From Opitutia bacterium (GTDB lineage: Bacteria; Verrucomicrobiota; Verrucomicrobiia; Opitutales; Opitutaceae), in contig CANJIU010000059.1 of NCBI GenBank assembly GCA_947474365.1, positions 1 to 56,277 of the forward strand: 56,277 nucleotides of DNA. Direction: 5' to 3'. Below are positions 36,109 through 46,111 of the stretch, one piece after another (positions within the stretch are counted from its first letter, which is position 1; each line of letters begins with the position of its first letter). Below the pieces are notes generated by a model, which was not told the origin of the DNA, made no database searches, and saw only the letters and a list, made by a program, of their open reading frames with translations. Made by a program: the position numbers and the translations under genes.

Positions 36109-37068
36109 TCACGGACGGGAGGATGACGGGTTTTGCGCGGTCAGAATGGGCGTTGCCGGTTTGAGGTGCAGCCCCGAGAGCGGTGTCAGATCCACGATCA
36201 ATTCGCAGGTGTTGCGATCGGAGCGACCGCGGAGCGTAAGGTGGACGGGGGCGGGAGTGAGGCGGAAGAAGAGACTCCCTTTCGCGGTCTCTCCGGGTGC
36301 GAGCGTTAGTGGGAGCGGGAGTCGGCGTCGTTCGAACTCAGCGCGCACCTTGGATTTGTTATTGGAGTTTATGGCCATCACGGTGACCAGGTAGATCGGG
36401 GCGGCGACGAGGGTGGCGGTGGCCGCACCGGCGAGCGCCGTGCTGGCGGCGGTGGCGGAGCCCAAAAAACCGCCGGTAGCGATTGATGCCATGGATGCCG
36501 TACCGGCGTAAATGGGAGCAGCCAAGAGGGTGGCGGCGGCGGTGCCGGCGAGCGCGGTGCTGGCGGTGGTGGCGGGGGGCCGAGACACGTCGGCGGCGAG
36601 TGGTGCGATGGCCAACGTCCCGGCGGTGCCGACGGCTCCGGCGCCCAGAGCCAACCGGCCACCGGTCTGACTGGATTTCAGTTTTTGCCACGAGGTCAGG
36701 CTCTCCGTTTCCAACGTCCATGGATCGTCGTAAGGTGGGTTCGCATTGCCCTGAAAATCTTCGAGTGTCGCAGTCTCGATCACCAGTGGCGTTGTGCCGC
36801 GATTGGTGAGATGGACGACGTATTCGTCCCAGTAGGCCTCGCTTTTCCACGAGCCGGGGCCTCGGTAGACGATGACGCTTTGGACGGACGCCTCGGCGGG
36901 GGACGAAATCGCGGGGCCGCCAACTCCAGGCGTGGCGTTTAGGTTGAGGACGACGGCGGGTCTGGCGTTGTCGGGCTTGGCGAGTTTATTGTTGTTGAAT
37001 GAAATGCAACCGGAGAGCGCGAAGGGGATGGCGGCGAGCAGCGCACGGCGAGGGATAGTGGTTTTCAT
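36109..37068 (-). CDS. Hypothetical lipoprotein with duplicated Ala-rich segment
   Basis: The product is 319 aa. The signal MKTTIPRRALLAAIPFALSGC has a lipobox with Cys21, so it is a lipoprotein. Residues 165-190 (PPATTASTALAGTAAATLLA then APIY) and 204-230 (GSATAASTALAGAATATLVA then APIY) are near-identical hydrophobic repeats, probably two membrane-associated helices. The outer parts are beta-rich (VVHLTNRGTTPLVIETATL), like an NPCBM or fibronectin-type fold. No family is recognised. It is not in an obvious operon. Confidence 0.65.
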   Translation of the reverse strand: MKTTIPRRALLAAIPFALSGCISFNNNKLAKPDNARPAVVLNLNATPGVGGPAISSPAEASVQSVIVYRGPGSWKSEAYWDEYVVHLTNRGTTPLVIETATLEDFQGNANPPYDDPWTLETESLTSWQKLKSSQTGGRLALGAGAVGTAGTLAIAPLAADVSRPPATTASTALAGTAAATLLAAPIYAGTASMASIATGGFLGSATAASTALAGAATATLVAAPIYLVTVMAINSNNKSKVRAEFERRRLPLPLTLAPGETAKGSLFFRLTPAPVHLTLRGRSDRNTCELIVDLTPLSGLHLKPATPILTAQNPSSSRP

Positions 37069-37561
37069 CAGGTTGGCGGGAAATGGTGCCGCATGTGTTT
37101 GGAGCTTTCGTGGCGATGCAGCCTGTAGGGAACGCGGGAGTGAAAAACGGCATCTGGCGGGCCGGGTAGTGGGACGCGCTCACTTTAGCGCAAGGCGCGC
37201 GACGCGGTTGGTCGAGAAACGTAATGCGACTCGTTGTTTGGAGTGATGGAATGAAACTGGCACGTTGGGGAATTTCATCACTCCAGTGCGAAACTACGGG
37301 GAAGAATGGCTCGCTGTGGATGAAGGTATTTTCGCGGATGCGGGCGTTGCCCGATCCTGAAACTCAAGGAAGGGGACGGCTAATCCCCGCGGTTTCCTCC
37401 CCCGCAAAAAAACGCGCCGGGAACTGCGGATTGTCTCCTGACTCGACGGCTCAGTCTTGACCATGACTCGCATCGGCGACCACGAGAAGGTCTGCCGGTT
37501 CATCAAAACGTGCGTGAAGTGCGGAGGTATCGCTCAGCGAAATCAGCCGACGAAAGCGTGC
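37069..37561. other. Intergenic region with one hairpin
   Basis: About 490 bp without a credible gene separate two minus-strand genes. TGGAGTGATG (37239-37248) and CATCACTCCA (37276-37285) form a 10-bp perfect dyad around 27 bases. It has no T-tract. Confidence 0.4.
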
Positions 37562-38917
37562 TCAGGCGAGGTCGTGGACCAGCGACCACGGTGCCCGCAT
37601 CGGGCGCGAGCGCAGCCGGTTCGCCATCTCGTCGCCGACGAACTCCTCCCTTTCCGGGTTCCAGCGCAGCTTGCGGCCGAGAGCCATCGCGATCTGGCCG
37701 AGGTTGCATATGGTGGTGGTGCGGTGCGCGGTCTCGGCATCCGCGATCGTGCGTTGCCGCGTGCGCATCGCCGCGAAAAAATCTTCGTAGTGATTCTTGC
37801 TCGACGGGACCTGCACTCGCTTGTTCGGCGCCTGCATCGCACGCAGGAGGTTCGGATCGGAAGCGCTCATTTTCGAGTACCCGATGTCAAGCCAGCCACG
37901 CTCCCCAAAAAAACGTGACGTGTTGTTGCCGTTCACCGTGAGGTCGGTGCGACAGTACATCGGCACGCCGCTGGCATAGCGGAAGGTGACATCGATGCGT
38001 GTGGGCGTCGTGAACAGCCCGGAGGTGGGGTAGTCACCGTGCCCTTCGATTTCCACCGGCCCGCTGCGGTCCATGTCGAGCACCCACTGTCCGATGTCGA
38101 GGCAGTGCGCGCCAAGGTTGGTCATCTGCCCCGAGGCGTTTTCCGCGATGAAACGGAAATTGTAGTGGCAGCCGTAGAAGGTGTAGGGCCGCCAGGGCGC
38201 GGGGCCGAGCCACATGTCCCAATCGAGACCCTCGGGAACGGCCTCCGGTTGCCAGGTGGCGCCGACATGGCGGTTGTTCGCCCCGATGAGGCACTCGACG
38301 TAATGGAGCTTTCCGAGTCCTCCGTCGCGTACGAACTCGACGAGGTCGTGGAATCGCTTCATCGAGCGCTGCCAGGTGCCGTGCTGTACTACGCGGCCAT
38401 ATTTTCGGGCCTCGTCCACGAGCGCGCGCCCCTCGGCGATGGTGAGCGTCAGGGGTTTCTCGACATAAAGATCCTTGCCCTGGCGGATGGCGTCGAGGGC
38501 GGTGAGCGCGTGCCAGTGGTCGGGGGTGCAGATGAGCACCGCGTCGATTTCCCGGCGGCGGTTGAGTTCCCGGAAATCGGCGTAGGGCCGGCAGTCGTTG
38601 CTGCCGTACTCATGGTTGATGCGGACGGCTGCGGACTCGCGCCGCTCACGATCCACATCGCAGACGCCGAGGACTCGCACGGTGTCCTGATAGCCGAGCA
38701 GGGTGTCGAGGTGGGCGACGCCAATGTTGCCGGCTCCGATGAGGCCGAGGGTGATGCGATTGCTCGGTGCGCCCTGCCCGAAAAGGCGGGACGTGATCAC
38801 CTGGGGCGCGGCGAACGCGGCGGTGGCGGTGGATGATACGTGGAGGAACCGGCGACGCGAAAGCGTGGCGACCGCCGGGGACGCTGCGGATTCCGATCCT
38901 AGGCCTGGATGGTTCAT
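37562..38917 (-). CDS. Gfo/Idh/MocA-family oxidoreductase, Tat-exported
   Basis: The product is 451 aa from the ATG at 38917. A Tat signal is visible (LSRRRFLHVSST, residues 19-30). The NAD(P)-binding Rossmann motif GLIGAGNIG is at 58-66 and the family Glu-Lys-Pro is at 153-155 (YVEKPLTL). These enzymes oxidise or epimerise sugars or glycosides; periplasmic Tat-exported versions with bound cofactor are frequent in Verrucomicrobiota and Planctomycetota. It is 8 bp downstream of the HEAT-repeat gene. The longer frame upstream to 39394 overlaps that gene and is not used. Confidence 0.85.
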   Translation of the reverse strand: MNHPGLGSESAASPAVATLSRRRFLHVSSTATAAFAAPQVITSRLFGQGAPSNRITLGLIGAGNIGVAHLDTLLGYQDTVRVLGVCDVDRERRESAAVRINHEYGSNDCRPYADFRELNRRREIDAVLICTPDHWHALTALDAIRQGKDLYVEKPLTLTIAEGRALVDEARKYGRVVQHGTWQRSMKRFHDLVEFVRDGGLGKLHYVECLIGANNRHVGATWQPEAVPEGLDWDMWLGPAPWRPYTFYGCHYNFRFIAENASGQMTNLGAHCLDIGQWVLDMDRSGPVEIEGHGDYPTSGLFTTPTRIDVTFRYASGVPMYCRTDLTVNGNNTSRFFGERGWLDIGYSKMSASDPNLLRAMQAPNKRVQVPSSKNHYEDFFAAMRTRQRTIADAETAHRTTTICNLGQIAMALGRKLRWNPEREEFVGDEMANRLRSRPMRAPWSLVHDLA

Positions 38918-38925
38918 AGGTCTCT

Positions 38926-39510
38926 TCAGGACAGGGGGATGGTTTCGAGGGCGCGGGCGGCGGTGCCGCGCACGATTGCCGACTCGGCGGTTTGGTTCTT
39001 TAGGGATGTGAGCGCCGGGCGTGCCGCCGCGTCGCGGCGGGCTGCAAGGCTGCCGATGAGACCTGCCTTGGCATTGCCCGGCAGCGACGCGAGCGCGTCG
39101 CGCAGCGCGGCACCGGCCTCCGGGCCGGGAATAATCTCGAGGGCGGTGCGCGCGGCGTCGGCCGTCTTCGGATTGCGGATCAGAGTGGTGAGGGCGGGGA
39201 CGCTCTTCGCCGAGCCGACGAGAGCGAGCATTCGGCAGAGAAACGCGCGCCCAGCCTCGGTGCACTCCGGGAGCGCGAGGGTACCGATCAGTTGTTCCTC
39301 GATCTTCGGCCAGTCCCGGGGCGCCGTCTGCGTCACGAGTTTTTCCACGGTCGTAGCGAAGGTGCGATCGCTGCCGTACTCCAGCGTGGCGCACAGTTTC
39401 CAGGGATCGGGCGTCTGCGCCGTGCGGTTGAGATGGGAGGCTCCGCGGACGGAACGTTCGGCGTCGAGGGGTTGGATGGGCTGGGGCGAAGTAGATTTAG
39501 AGGCGGCCAT
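38926..39510 (-). CDS. HEAT-repeat-type protein, 194 aa
   Basis: The product is 194 aa with helical repeats of about 30 residues (VPALTTLIRNPKTADAARTAL; AGAALRDALASLPGNAKAGL; ARPALTSLKNQ), matching HEAT-like repeats. No signal peptide is seen. In Verrucomicrobiota such segments are usually parts of longer secreted multi-domain proteins, so this may be a trimmed version or its real start may be elsewhere. It precedes the Gfo/Idh/MocA gene by 8 bp and is probably cotranscribed. It is likely a protein-binding scaffold. Confidence 0.65.
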   Translation of the reverse strand: MAASKSTSPQPIQPLDAERSVRGASHLNRTAQTPDPWKLCATLEYGSDRTFATTVEKLVTQTAPRDWPKIEEQLIGTLALPECTEAGRAFLCRMLALVGSAKSVPALTTLIRNPKTADAARTALEIIPGPEAGAALRDALASLPGNAKAGLIGSLAARRDAAARPALTSLKNQTAESAIVRGTAARALETIPLS

Positions 39511-40261
39511 GGCGGGAACTGTTTCTATGCGGTTCCGGTTCTGGGAGAGCGTTCGTTGCGAATGATTCCGAAGTTTTCCGTCCTGCCTCCCGTAGTGTCT
39601 GAAAACTTAACCGGGAGTCGGGCGGCGTAGTCCGGTCGAAAACGCGCATCTCCATCGATGACCCGAAAGTGTCTTCGGCGAAGAAGACCCGGAACCGCGT
39701 CGCCGGCTTTCCCGCCGACCTGAAGGATCCACGCCGCATCAGGATGTGGCGCGACACCGGCACACCTTACCATTCGCGCGGCCAGTTTCATGACGAATGC
39801 GGATAGTACGTCACCCGACCGCCTCGATTGCAAACCTCGATCGTCGTACGATCCATCGCAGGACGGGCAGTTGACCGCCGGGGATCGTGCGGGCGAAACC
39901 GTCTGGCGCGAGCCGCGGTTGCCGGTTGACGGATACACGATCCTGCATCGGGCACTTCCACGCGAACGAGGTGAAGACGAACGTCCCATTCTTCGACCCC
40001 ACGTCTGCGCAGCAGATACGGTTGAAGAAAAATTATGGATTCGTGATCGACGAACGATCCCGCGTTTCACTCTCACGGAAATCATGGTGTGTCGGAACAT
40101 TCGGAAAGGTTCCGCCGTCTGTTTTCTGGCCGGGCTGGAGCGGCGACGCCCCGTCGCCGGATGAACGCGACATTGGGCGTCACGTCCTCAGGGAAGCCCT
40201 TCGACCGCACGGAGAGCGCTCAGTCGAACGCCGTCACCTACGACGAACGTTTGCTACGCGA
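39511..40261. other. Intergenic region, no gene recognised
   Basis: About 750 bp lies between two minus-strand genes with no reliable frame on either strand. Some stretches translate into plausible-looking short peptides in different frames, which suggests a decayed gene, but I cannot identify it. Confidence 0.4.
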
Positions 40262-42913
40262 TCACTTCACGAGCCTCGCTTCAGCCGGTTGCAAGGCAAG
40301 CGTGGTGGCTTTTCCGTGCCACTGCAGTGTGACCGTTTGCATTTCGCGGGTGGCGTTCGCGAGTACGACCGCTTCGGTGCCGTCGGGTGCGCGGAAGGCG
40401 TTATGCAGCACGGCCGGCATGGTGCGCTCGGTGCGTACCGTTTTCTCGCCCTGGCGGCTGACCGCTTGGTACGGCGTAGCTGCACAGGTGAGCTGGGGTG
40501 GGTGCAGGAGTCGTCCGAATTGCAGCCAGGGGCGGGCTTCGCCGTGATAAAGTGTGACCCACTGCTGCAGAAGTTGAGCCGCAAGAGTGTGAGAGGAAAA
40601 GCGGGCAGGCGGGGTGCGGCCGTCAGGCTGGAGCTCTTCGAGCATGAGATCATCGACCCACGCCCGAGCGGTGCCCGTCACGTGAACCATGATCCGCAGG
40701 GTGTCGGCGCCGGAGGGAATGGTGAAATCGGCGGTGACCATTTTCCAACCGGCCCCGGCAGCAGGGAAGGGCAGGCGCCCACCTTGCCCGAGCGATTTCA
40801 TGCCGGGGCCGAAAACGCCGAACATGATGGCATTGGGCTTGGCCATGTGATCCGTCTTCAGCCAACCGCTCAGGCGGTAACGTTTCTTCGCGTCGTTGGA
40901 ATCAGAGTTGACCGCGACATTTTGCGAAATTTGCACGATGTCGGACTCCTTTGCATTTTCCAGTCGCAGGCTGGCCGCACCCTGGTGTTTCTCGGTGGTG
41001 TCGCTGGTGGCGAGCCCGGTCCAATCGACTCCTTGATAACGGTGAACCGGTTCCCAGTCGGTCAGGGCCGGCCGATTTCTGCCCCGCGGTTCAAAGCCGC
41101 CGTTCAGCGGGAGTGGGTCGTTGAGGTCGCGGGCCGACGGGACGAGGTGGGGCATCTGTCCGTCGACGAGGCAGTGGGCCATGACGACAAGATCGTCCCC
41201 CCGGATGTTGCTTTGAAACGGCGGCAGAAATTCGTGATAGAGGTAGTTGAAAACCGAGGCCCATTCGAGTGGCGCTTCGCAGTCGCGGTAGTCCTGCAGA
41301 CCCACCAGGTGATTGAACCACTCGTTTGGCTCCTCGAAACAGACGACGGCACCAGGTTGGATTCGCTGCATGGCCGCCAGCATGGTTTTGAGTTGTCGGG
41401 AAAATGCATCCGTCTGCCATCGGCCTGGTCCGGGCGGGTGGGGATGCGCGGGATCGTAGCACGGAGGAAAACTTCCGCCGACGACTTGATCCACCTGGAT
41501 GAGTTCGCAACCGCGCTCGGCGAGGGGCACACAGACGTCCTCATTCCATCAGCGGTGGGTCCAGGGATCGCCGCCGCAGAGGCACGTCGTGTCGCCGCCC
41601 GCGAGCCAGCTTGGAGTGCGGAGGTAGAGTTGACCGGCGCGGGTCTGCACCGCGTGCGGGCGGGCGATGCTCGCAAAACGAGTGCGATCGTCCCATTCAA
41701 AACGGTCGTCACCTTGCTTTCGATACGTGAGCGTCCAGTGATAACCGGATGGCCAGGGGAACGCATGCGCCCCCTTGTTACGGAGCCGCGTGACGAGTTG
41801 CGTGAACTCTTCGTCGCTCGGGAAAACGGGGAAATAGTCCGGCGTCACCCAATTGGCGTGCTTTTCCCATCCCCAGAATGCGGTGATGAGCGGTACGCCG
41901 GGAAATTGTTTCCGATAGAACTCGTCCATCCAGCGCTCAATCCGGGCGGGGTCGGCCAACCAATCGCGTCCGAAGCGGACCATGGCCGGTCCCTCGCGCA
42001 ACCACGCCGGCAAGTCGTTCCTCCGGTCGTAGGTCGTGGCGCACCAGGGCTGCATCAGGGCCCACGCCTTGTAGAGATCGGCGGCGTCGCGCCAATCGGC
42101 CGGTGCTCCGGCGGTTCCCGCGAACGTCGTCAACGCGATGTCGTAGTCCTGCGTCACCGTTCCGGCGGCGAATCCCGGTTGCTGCCAGCTGAATTCCAGT
42201 CCCGGGACCACGCGAGTGGCGCTGAGATTTTTCGGATAACCGTTGGCGTCCAGCGCAGCGGTGAAGAAGCCGGTTTGCGCGGCGTAGTAGCACGCGAACT
42301 GCGCCGCCATGTTGCCAGGTTGCCCGATGGAGTAGACGGTTCCGTTTTTCTGGCTGCTGGGCCGGCGGACGATGCCACCCTTGGTCGAGCCGAGGACCAA
42401 CGCGTCGTCGACGCTCTCCTTACTGAGGGGTGCCCTCAGGGTGATGATGGGGAAGCGCACGGTTTCCAGCACGAGGTTGTCCGGGAGTTGCACCGCGATG
42501 CGCCAACGCACCAGGGGATCGGATGCCGTTACGCTGGCGGTGCAGGTCACTTGGATCGGCCAGTTTCCGAACCCGCCGTAGTGCAGCGTGGCGCGTTGCC
42601 CAGTCGGGTCGTCCTGACGGTTCGCGGTGAATTGCGCGGCGTCGCGGCTCGTGAGCGTGAAGCGTTCGCCGGGCGTCGCCTCCCTTCGCGACAGGGTGAG
42701 GGTGAAGAGGAGAGGGGATTTCTGGGTGGCGATGAGTTCGGTCCCGCCTTTTGGTTGCAGGGACACGACTCCGCCGCGCTCGGCTTGGCCCAGGGCGAGT
42801 GTGAGTCGCTCGTTGCGCAGTTCCAAACGTGAACCCGCATCGGCCGCCCGGGCTTGCAAGGTCGTCAGAAGCGCGAGCCCCAAAGCACACAGAAATTTCT
42901 TGAGGTGCTTCAT
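40262..42913 (-). pseudogene. DUF6259-like putative glycan-active enzyme with in-frame TGA
   Basis: Two long minus-strand frames (42913-41549 and 41530-40262) are in the same frame and read as one protein of about 883 residues, interrupted only by a TGA at 41551-41549 (codon 455). The N-terminus has a signal peptide (MKHLKKFLCALGLALLTTL); a beta-sandwich follows, then a TIM-barrel-like region with WLREGPAMVRFGRDWL and FWGWEKHANWV. The stop lies in CGGDPWTHR-stop-WNEDVCVPLAERG. After it come EEPNEWFNH and a C-terminal carbohydrate-binding-like part (TDWEPVHRYQGVDWTG). The protein resembles secreted DUF6259-type proteins, a tentative match. A single nonsense change has probably inactivated it recently. 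Confidence 0.75.
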
Positions 42914-43391
42914 CGTTGGAATCCGAGAGGGTGAAAATTTGGCGGCGCTGCGTCAACGAATGCGATGGCGTTCGCCTCGGAAGTCAGGGGTAAGGTTATA
43001 CCCCATGGCGGCGCATCGGCGGCCGTGGCATGATCGTGGCGATCCTCATCAGGTTTGCGGCGCGGGACGGACTTTGCGTCGTATGATCCTTTGAGGCGAA
43101 TCGCGGACAAACTAGTGAACGATCAAACGAAACTTTTGGCCCACCCACCAAGGAGGCGTGTGGGGAAACAGGCCATTTCCGTGATCACGGCCACTGATCC
43201 TGAAAATCAATGCGCTTGGGCACCAGCGCGGCTGGCCTTCGTCGAGAGGGAAGCAGGTTCGGCGAGAATTCGGAGCGGGAGGCGTTCCGAGTATTTTGGT
43301 CGTGAGTTTGCGGTCGAGAATCGCGGCGCCGGGGAGGCGGGCGTGGGTCCGGCCTCCCGCCGGGTGGATTTCGATCGGGACGAGTTGGAGG
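42914..43391. other. Intergenic region before tandem repeats
   Basis: No credible gene is seen between the enzyme gene start and the tandem repeats. The promoter of the minus-strand enzyme gene should lie near 42914-43000. Confidence 0.4.
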
Positions 43392-43495
43392 AACCCACGC
43401 CAAGGGTCAGAACCCACGCCAAGGGTCAACCCGCTGTTTGCTGCAACCCACGCCAAGGGTCAACCCACGCCAAGGGTCAACCCGCTGTTTGCTGC
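43392..43495 (+). repeat. 17-bp tandem repeats in two-level arrangement
   Basis: The unit AACCCACGCCAAGGGTC occurs four times (43392-43408, 43411-43427, 43445-43461, 43462-43478). A related 17-base block, AACCCGCTGTTTGCTGC, follows the second and fourth copies (43428-43444, 43479-43495). The order is unit, unit, spacer, twice, giving a 51-bp higher-order repeat. The unit has ACCC/GGGT dyad ends around CGCCAA. There is no spacer diversity, so it is not a CRISPR. Confidence 0.85.
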
Positions 43496-43883
43496 TGTTT
43501 ACTGCTCTTCCACGCACCCGGTTCCATTGGTGCGTAGGCCCGAGCCCTGGCCACGCTACCGGTAAGCAAAACCAAGATCTGCCGTGTTTGGTCGCGACTG
43601 CACCACGCACGCTACCATTGTGGTGAGGGAATGCGTCAAAGTAGCGCGTTCATAAAGGCACCGTATGCGGCACAAAACTACGATCAATAATTTACGCGAA
43701 GTTCACTCCCCCGTGAATCGTTGATCAGATCTTCTGCGAGGTGGCTTGTGCCAGAAACGGATAGGGTGTGAAACACCCAACGCGAAACTTGCAGAGCGCG
43801 TCAGGCCGTGACGAGTGGTTTTACGTCATGATTGAGCTGTCGTGATCTTGCCCCGGATGCCGCCCCGCGCACGCTCTCCCTCC
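43496..43883. other. Intergenic region between repeats and DUF6398-like gene
   Basis: Nothing recognisable is present in this stretch of 388 bp. It should contain the promoter of the next gene. Confidence 0.4.
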
Positions 43884-44879
43884 ATGATCGCCTTTCACTC
43901 CGTGCTCCCTGAAATTGCCCACCGTGAAGTTCGCTGCATCCAGTTGGGGGAAGCACCGGATGGATCGACCGCACGCGGCCTCTCGGCCGGCGAGTACGCC
44001 TTCGTCGAGTTTTACTGCGAAGACCTCAATTGCGATTGCCGTCGCACCTTCATTCAGGTGATCGCCCGGGACCAGCGCGACCGGGTTCTGGCCAGCATCA
44101 ACTACGGCTGGGAGGACGAGTCGTTTTATCGGCAACGCATGCCCTATGATCCGGACGCGCCGGCCGAGATTGTCCGCGGCTCGCTGGATCCGATGAACGC
44201 CCAGTCCGAACACTCCGCTGCGTTGCTCGAGTTGTTTCAGCGGCACGTGCTGGATGAACCATATCGACTGCGTCTGCGGCGGCATTGCCAGCAATGCCGC
44301 GACGAACTTCGCCATCGCCAGAATCAGCCCGCGACACTCCTACCCGACTCCACTTCTGTCCCCGCGGCCCCGACCGGTGCCTCTCCTCCCGAGGCGTCAG
44401 ATCGTCTCATCCCGGCACCACACCGTTTGCGGTTCAACGAAGTTGCCGCCTTGCTCCTACAATTCGGTCAGGCCCACCTCGACGCTGAACTCACCGGCTT
44501 CACCGTCGAACTCTGGCAGCGGATCTGCCGCAAAAAATCACCCGACTGCCTCCGCGGCCAGCCCGGGATCTGGGCGGCTGCCGTCATTCACGTTATCGCC
44601 CGCATGAACTTCCTCTTCGACCGCAGCCAGCCGGTGCATCTCAGCTTCGACACCATCTGCGCATACTTCCAAACCAACAAGACCACCATCGGCAGCAAAG
44701 CCACCACCCTTGAACGCACCTTGAAGCTCCGGCCGCACAGCGAACCGGGCCTTTGCCGCAGCAGCCTCCTGGAGTCCTTCACCACGGTCCGGCTTACCAA
44801 TGGCATGGTGCTGTCCTTCGAAATGGCGAAGCGCATGGGTTACCTCCCGCCAGGTGCTACGCCCGCCGATCTTTCCTGA
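43884..44879 (+). CDS. DUF6398-type protein with Cys-rich N-terminal domain
   Basis: The product is 331 aa from the ATG at 43884; ATG 43857 is an alternative. The N-terminal part has a Cys cluster (YCEDLNCDCRR, 45-54), then VLASINYGWEDESFY and HCQQC (134-138), which together could bind zinc. The C-terminal half contains the DUF6398 pattern: ICRKKSPDCLRGQPGIWAA, MNFLFDRSQPVHLSF and TICAYFQTNKTTIGSKATTL, the last resembling a helix-turn-helix. A nucleic-acid-binding function is possible but unknown. It is not clearly in an operon. It has no signal peptide. Confidence 0.8.
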   Translation: MIAFHSVLPEIAHREVRCIQLGEAPDGSTARGLSAGEYAFVEFYCEDLNCDCRRTFIQVIARDQRDRVLASINYGWEDESFYRQRMPYDPDAPAEIVRGSLDPMNAQSEHSAALLELFQRHVLDEPYRLRLRRHCQQCRDELRHRQNQPATLLPDSTSVPAAPTGASPPEASDRLIPAPHRLRFNEVAALLLQFGQAHLDAELTGFTVELWQRICRKKSPDCLRGQPGIWAAAVIHVIARMNFLFDRSQPVHLSFDTICAYFQTNKTTIGSKATTLERTLKLRPHSEPGLCRSSLLESFTTVRLTNGMVLSFEMAKRMGYLPPGATPADLS

Positions 44880-45272
44880 GTTCCCCGCCATGAGCCGCAC
44901 TTGGAACTGGATGCGCACCATCAAGCGAGGCGCCGCCCGGCGACGGTCGCGAAGTTTTGCTATTCCGTGATCGTATTCCGGAGGGCACTCTACCCGCTTG
45001 CCGGGGTTCGTTCCGCAGACGTTCCTTTGTGGGACGATAATTTCGCTCTCGGCGACGAATCAGGTTAATTGGGGTGTTCTTGCTTTTGACTCGTCAGCCT
45101 CTAGTTGGCGCGGCACTTGTTTTCGATCCACTGACAAATGTCGGACAGCCAGCTAGCACCCTCCAGCCGCGCTGTTGTTTTGAGCTATGACCTCGAATAG
45201 AACCTTCCCAACCACTTTCCACAGCCGACCCAGCGGGTGGCTGACTTAACATTGGGCAATTCATTTCGCACG
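44880..45272. other. Intergenic region, no gene seen
   Basis: About 390 bp hold no credible coding region. Frames are short and lack start signals. Confidence 0.4.
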
Positions 45273-45656
45273 ATGACAGCCAGACGACAAAGTCGGATCC
45301 CTTGGTTCGCGTTTCTCATTGGTTTGGTGGCGTTGACCGGCTGTATGCCAGTGCTTGCGCCAGGAGGATGGAATTATGCGGTGTACTACATGGCAAAATC
45401 GGAGGAGGCCCGGGTCACGCTTGAGAAGCGCGTAAAAGCAGACCCGGTACTTGAACACGTAGGCTATCAGAAGGGGCGATGGATTACCGGGGCGCTTGGA
45501 TCGTATTACACCGGGGACTTCATCACCATCGGCTGCTTCGTGAAAGATAAGGATGGATCGGGATTCCGCGCGCATCAAAGACAGATCGAGACAGCACTTG
45601 GTCCCGATTTAATGAAATTGTTGGAGATATCGACGCGCGCTTTTCCGAGCCCATGA
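45273..45656 (+). CDS. Small putative lipoprotein, 127 aa
   Basis: From the ATG at 45273 the product begins MTARRQSRIPWFAFLIGLVALTGC, a signal with a lipobox Cys24. The rest is a single small domain without recognised motifs (ARVTLEKRVKADPVLEHVGY; GSYYTGDFITIGCFVKDKDG), resembling small periplasmic beta-rich proteins. It stands alone with no clear operon partner. An upstream start at 45237 would bury the signal peptide and is rejected. Confidence 0.6.
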   Translation: MTARRQSRIPWFAFLIGLVALTGCMPVLAPGGWNYAVYYMAKSEEARVTLEKRVKADPVLEHVGYQKGRWITGALGSYYTGDFITIGCFVKDKDGSGFRAHQRQIETALGPDLMKLLEISTRAFPSP

Positions 45657-46081
45657 AGCCAACCGCTACACAACGCGCACACGCATGAGCCCGCAATTCT
45701 GCACGGCGCGCCTTCGCTCCACCGGGCCATGTCCTCTCGCGAAATCGGATGGCTCTGCCATTGGGCGTGGCTGACACTCGGATGTTGGAGAGCGCAGAAT
45801 CGACCCGTTTCAGAAGGCACCGTATTTTGGACGGGGCCAGATTTGAGGTGGCGTCGAACATTTTGCCTCCCGCAACTCGTTGATCGACGTTTCCGTCGAG
45901 CCACGTGTTCCCGAGACGCACCTATTTGGGACGCCCACACCCGCGCTGCGGCTCTTGGCAACTGCAGACCGAATCGACCGGTCATCCGGCAAGATCCAAA
46001 CCTGTGAGCGCCTCGGGGGTCTCCTGAAATTCTATCACCGAGCGGACGCATGAGTTTTTTGACCTGGCGGGCTTCCTGCGC
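45657..46081. other. Intergenic region, no gene recognised
   Basis: About 425 bp between converging genes with no credible frame. Confidence 0.4.
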
Positions 46082-46111
46082 GACGGGCCCGAACCTGGCG
46101 GCCGGCCCGTC
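46082..46111 (-). terminator. Possible hairpin at the end of the surface-signalling operon
   Basis: GACGGGCC (46082-46089) and GGCCCGTC (46104-46111) form an 8-bp stem with a 14-base loop, directly overlapping the stop codon of the last gene. No T-tract follows on the minus strand, so intrinsic termination is doubtful. Confidence 0.3.

Noticed and set aside
37562..39394. Full 610-codon frame for the oxidoreductase
   Set aside because: The first 159 codons overlap the HEAT-repeat gene and lack normal composition; the ATG at 38917 precedes the Tat signal.
41549..41551. Selenocysteine codon
   Set aside because: No SECIS-like hairpin or selenoprotein family was noticed; a nonsense mutation is the simpler explanation.
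39887..42832. Plus-strand open frame of 981 codons
   Set aside because: It is antisense to the DUF6259-like gene and is rich in Arg/Gly/His with no domain. It is a chance frame in GC-rich DNA.
43392..43495. CRISPR array
   Set aside because: Repeats are 17 bp and directly adjacent, with no variable spacers and no cas genes nearby.
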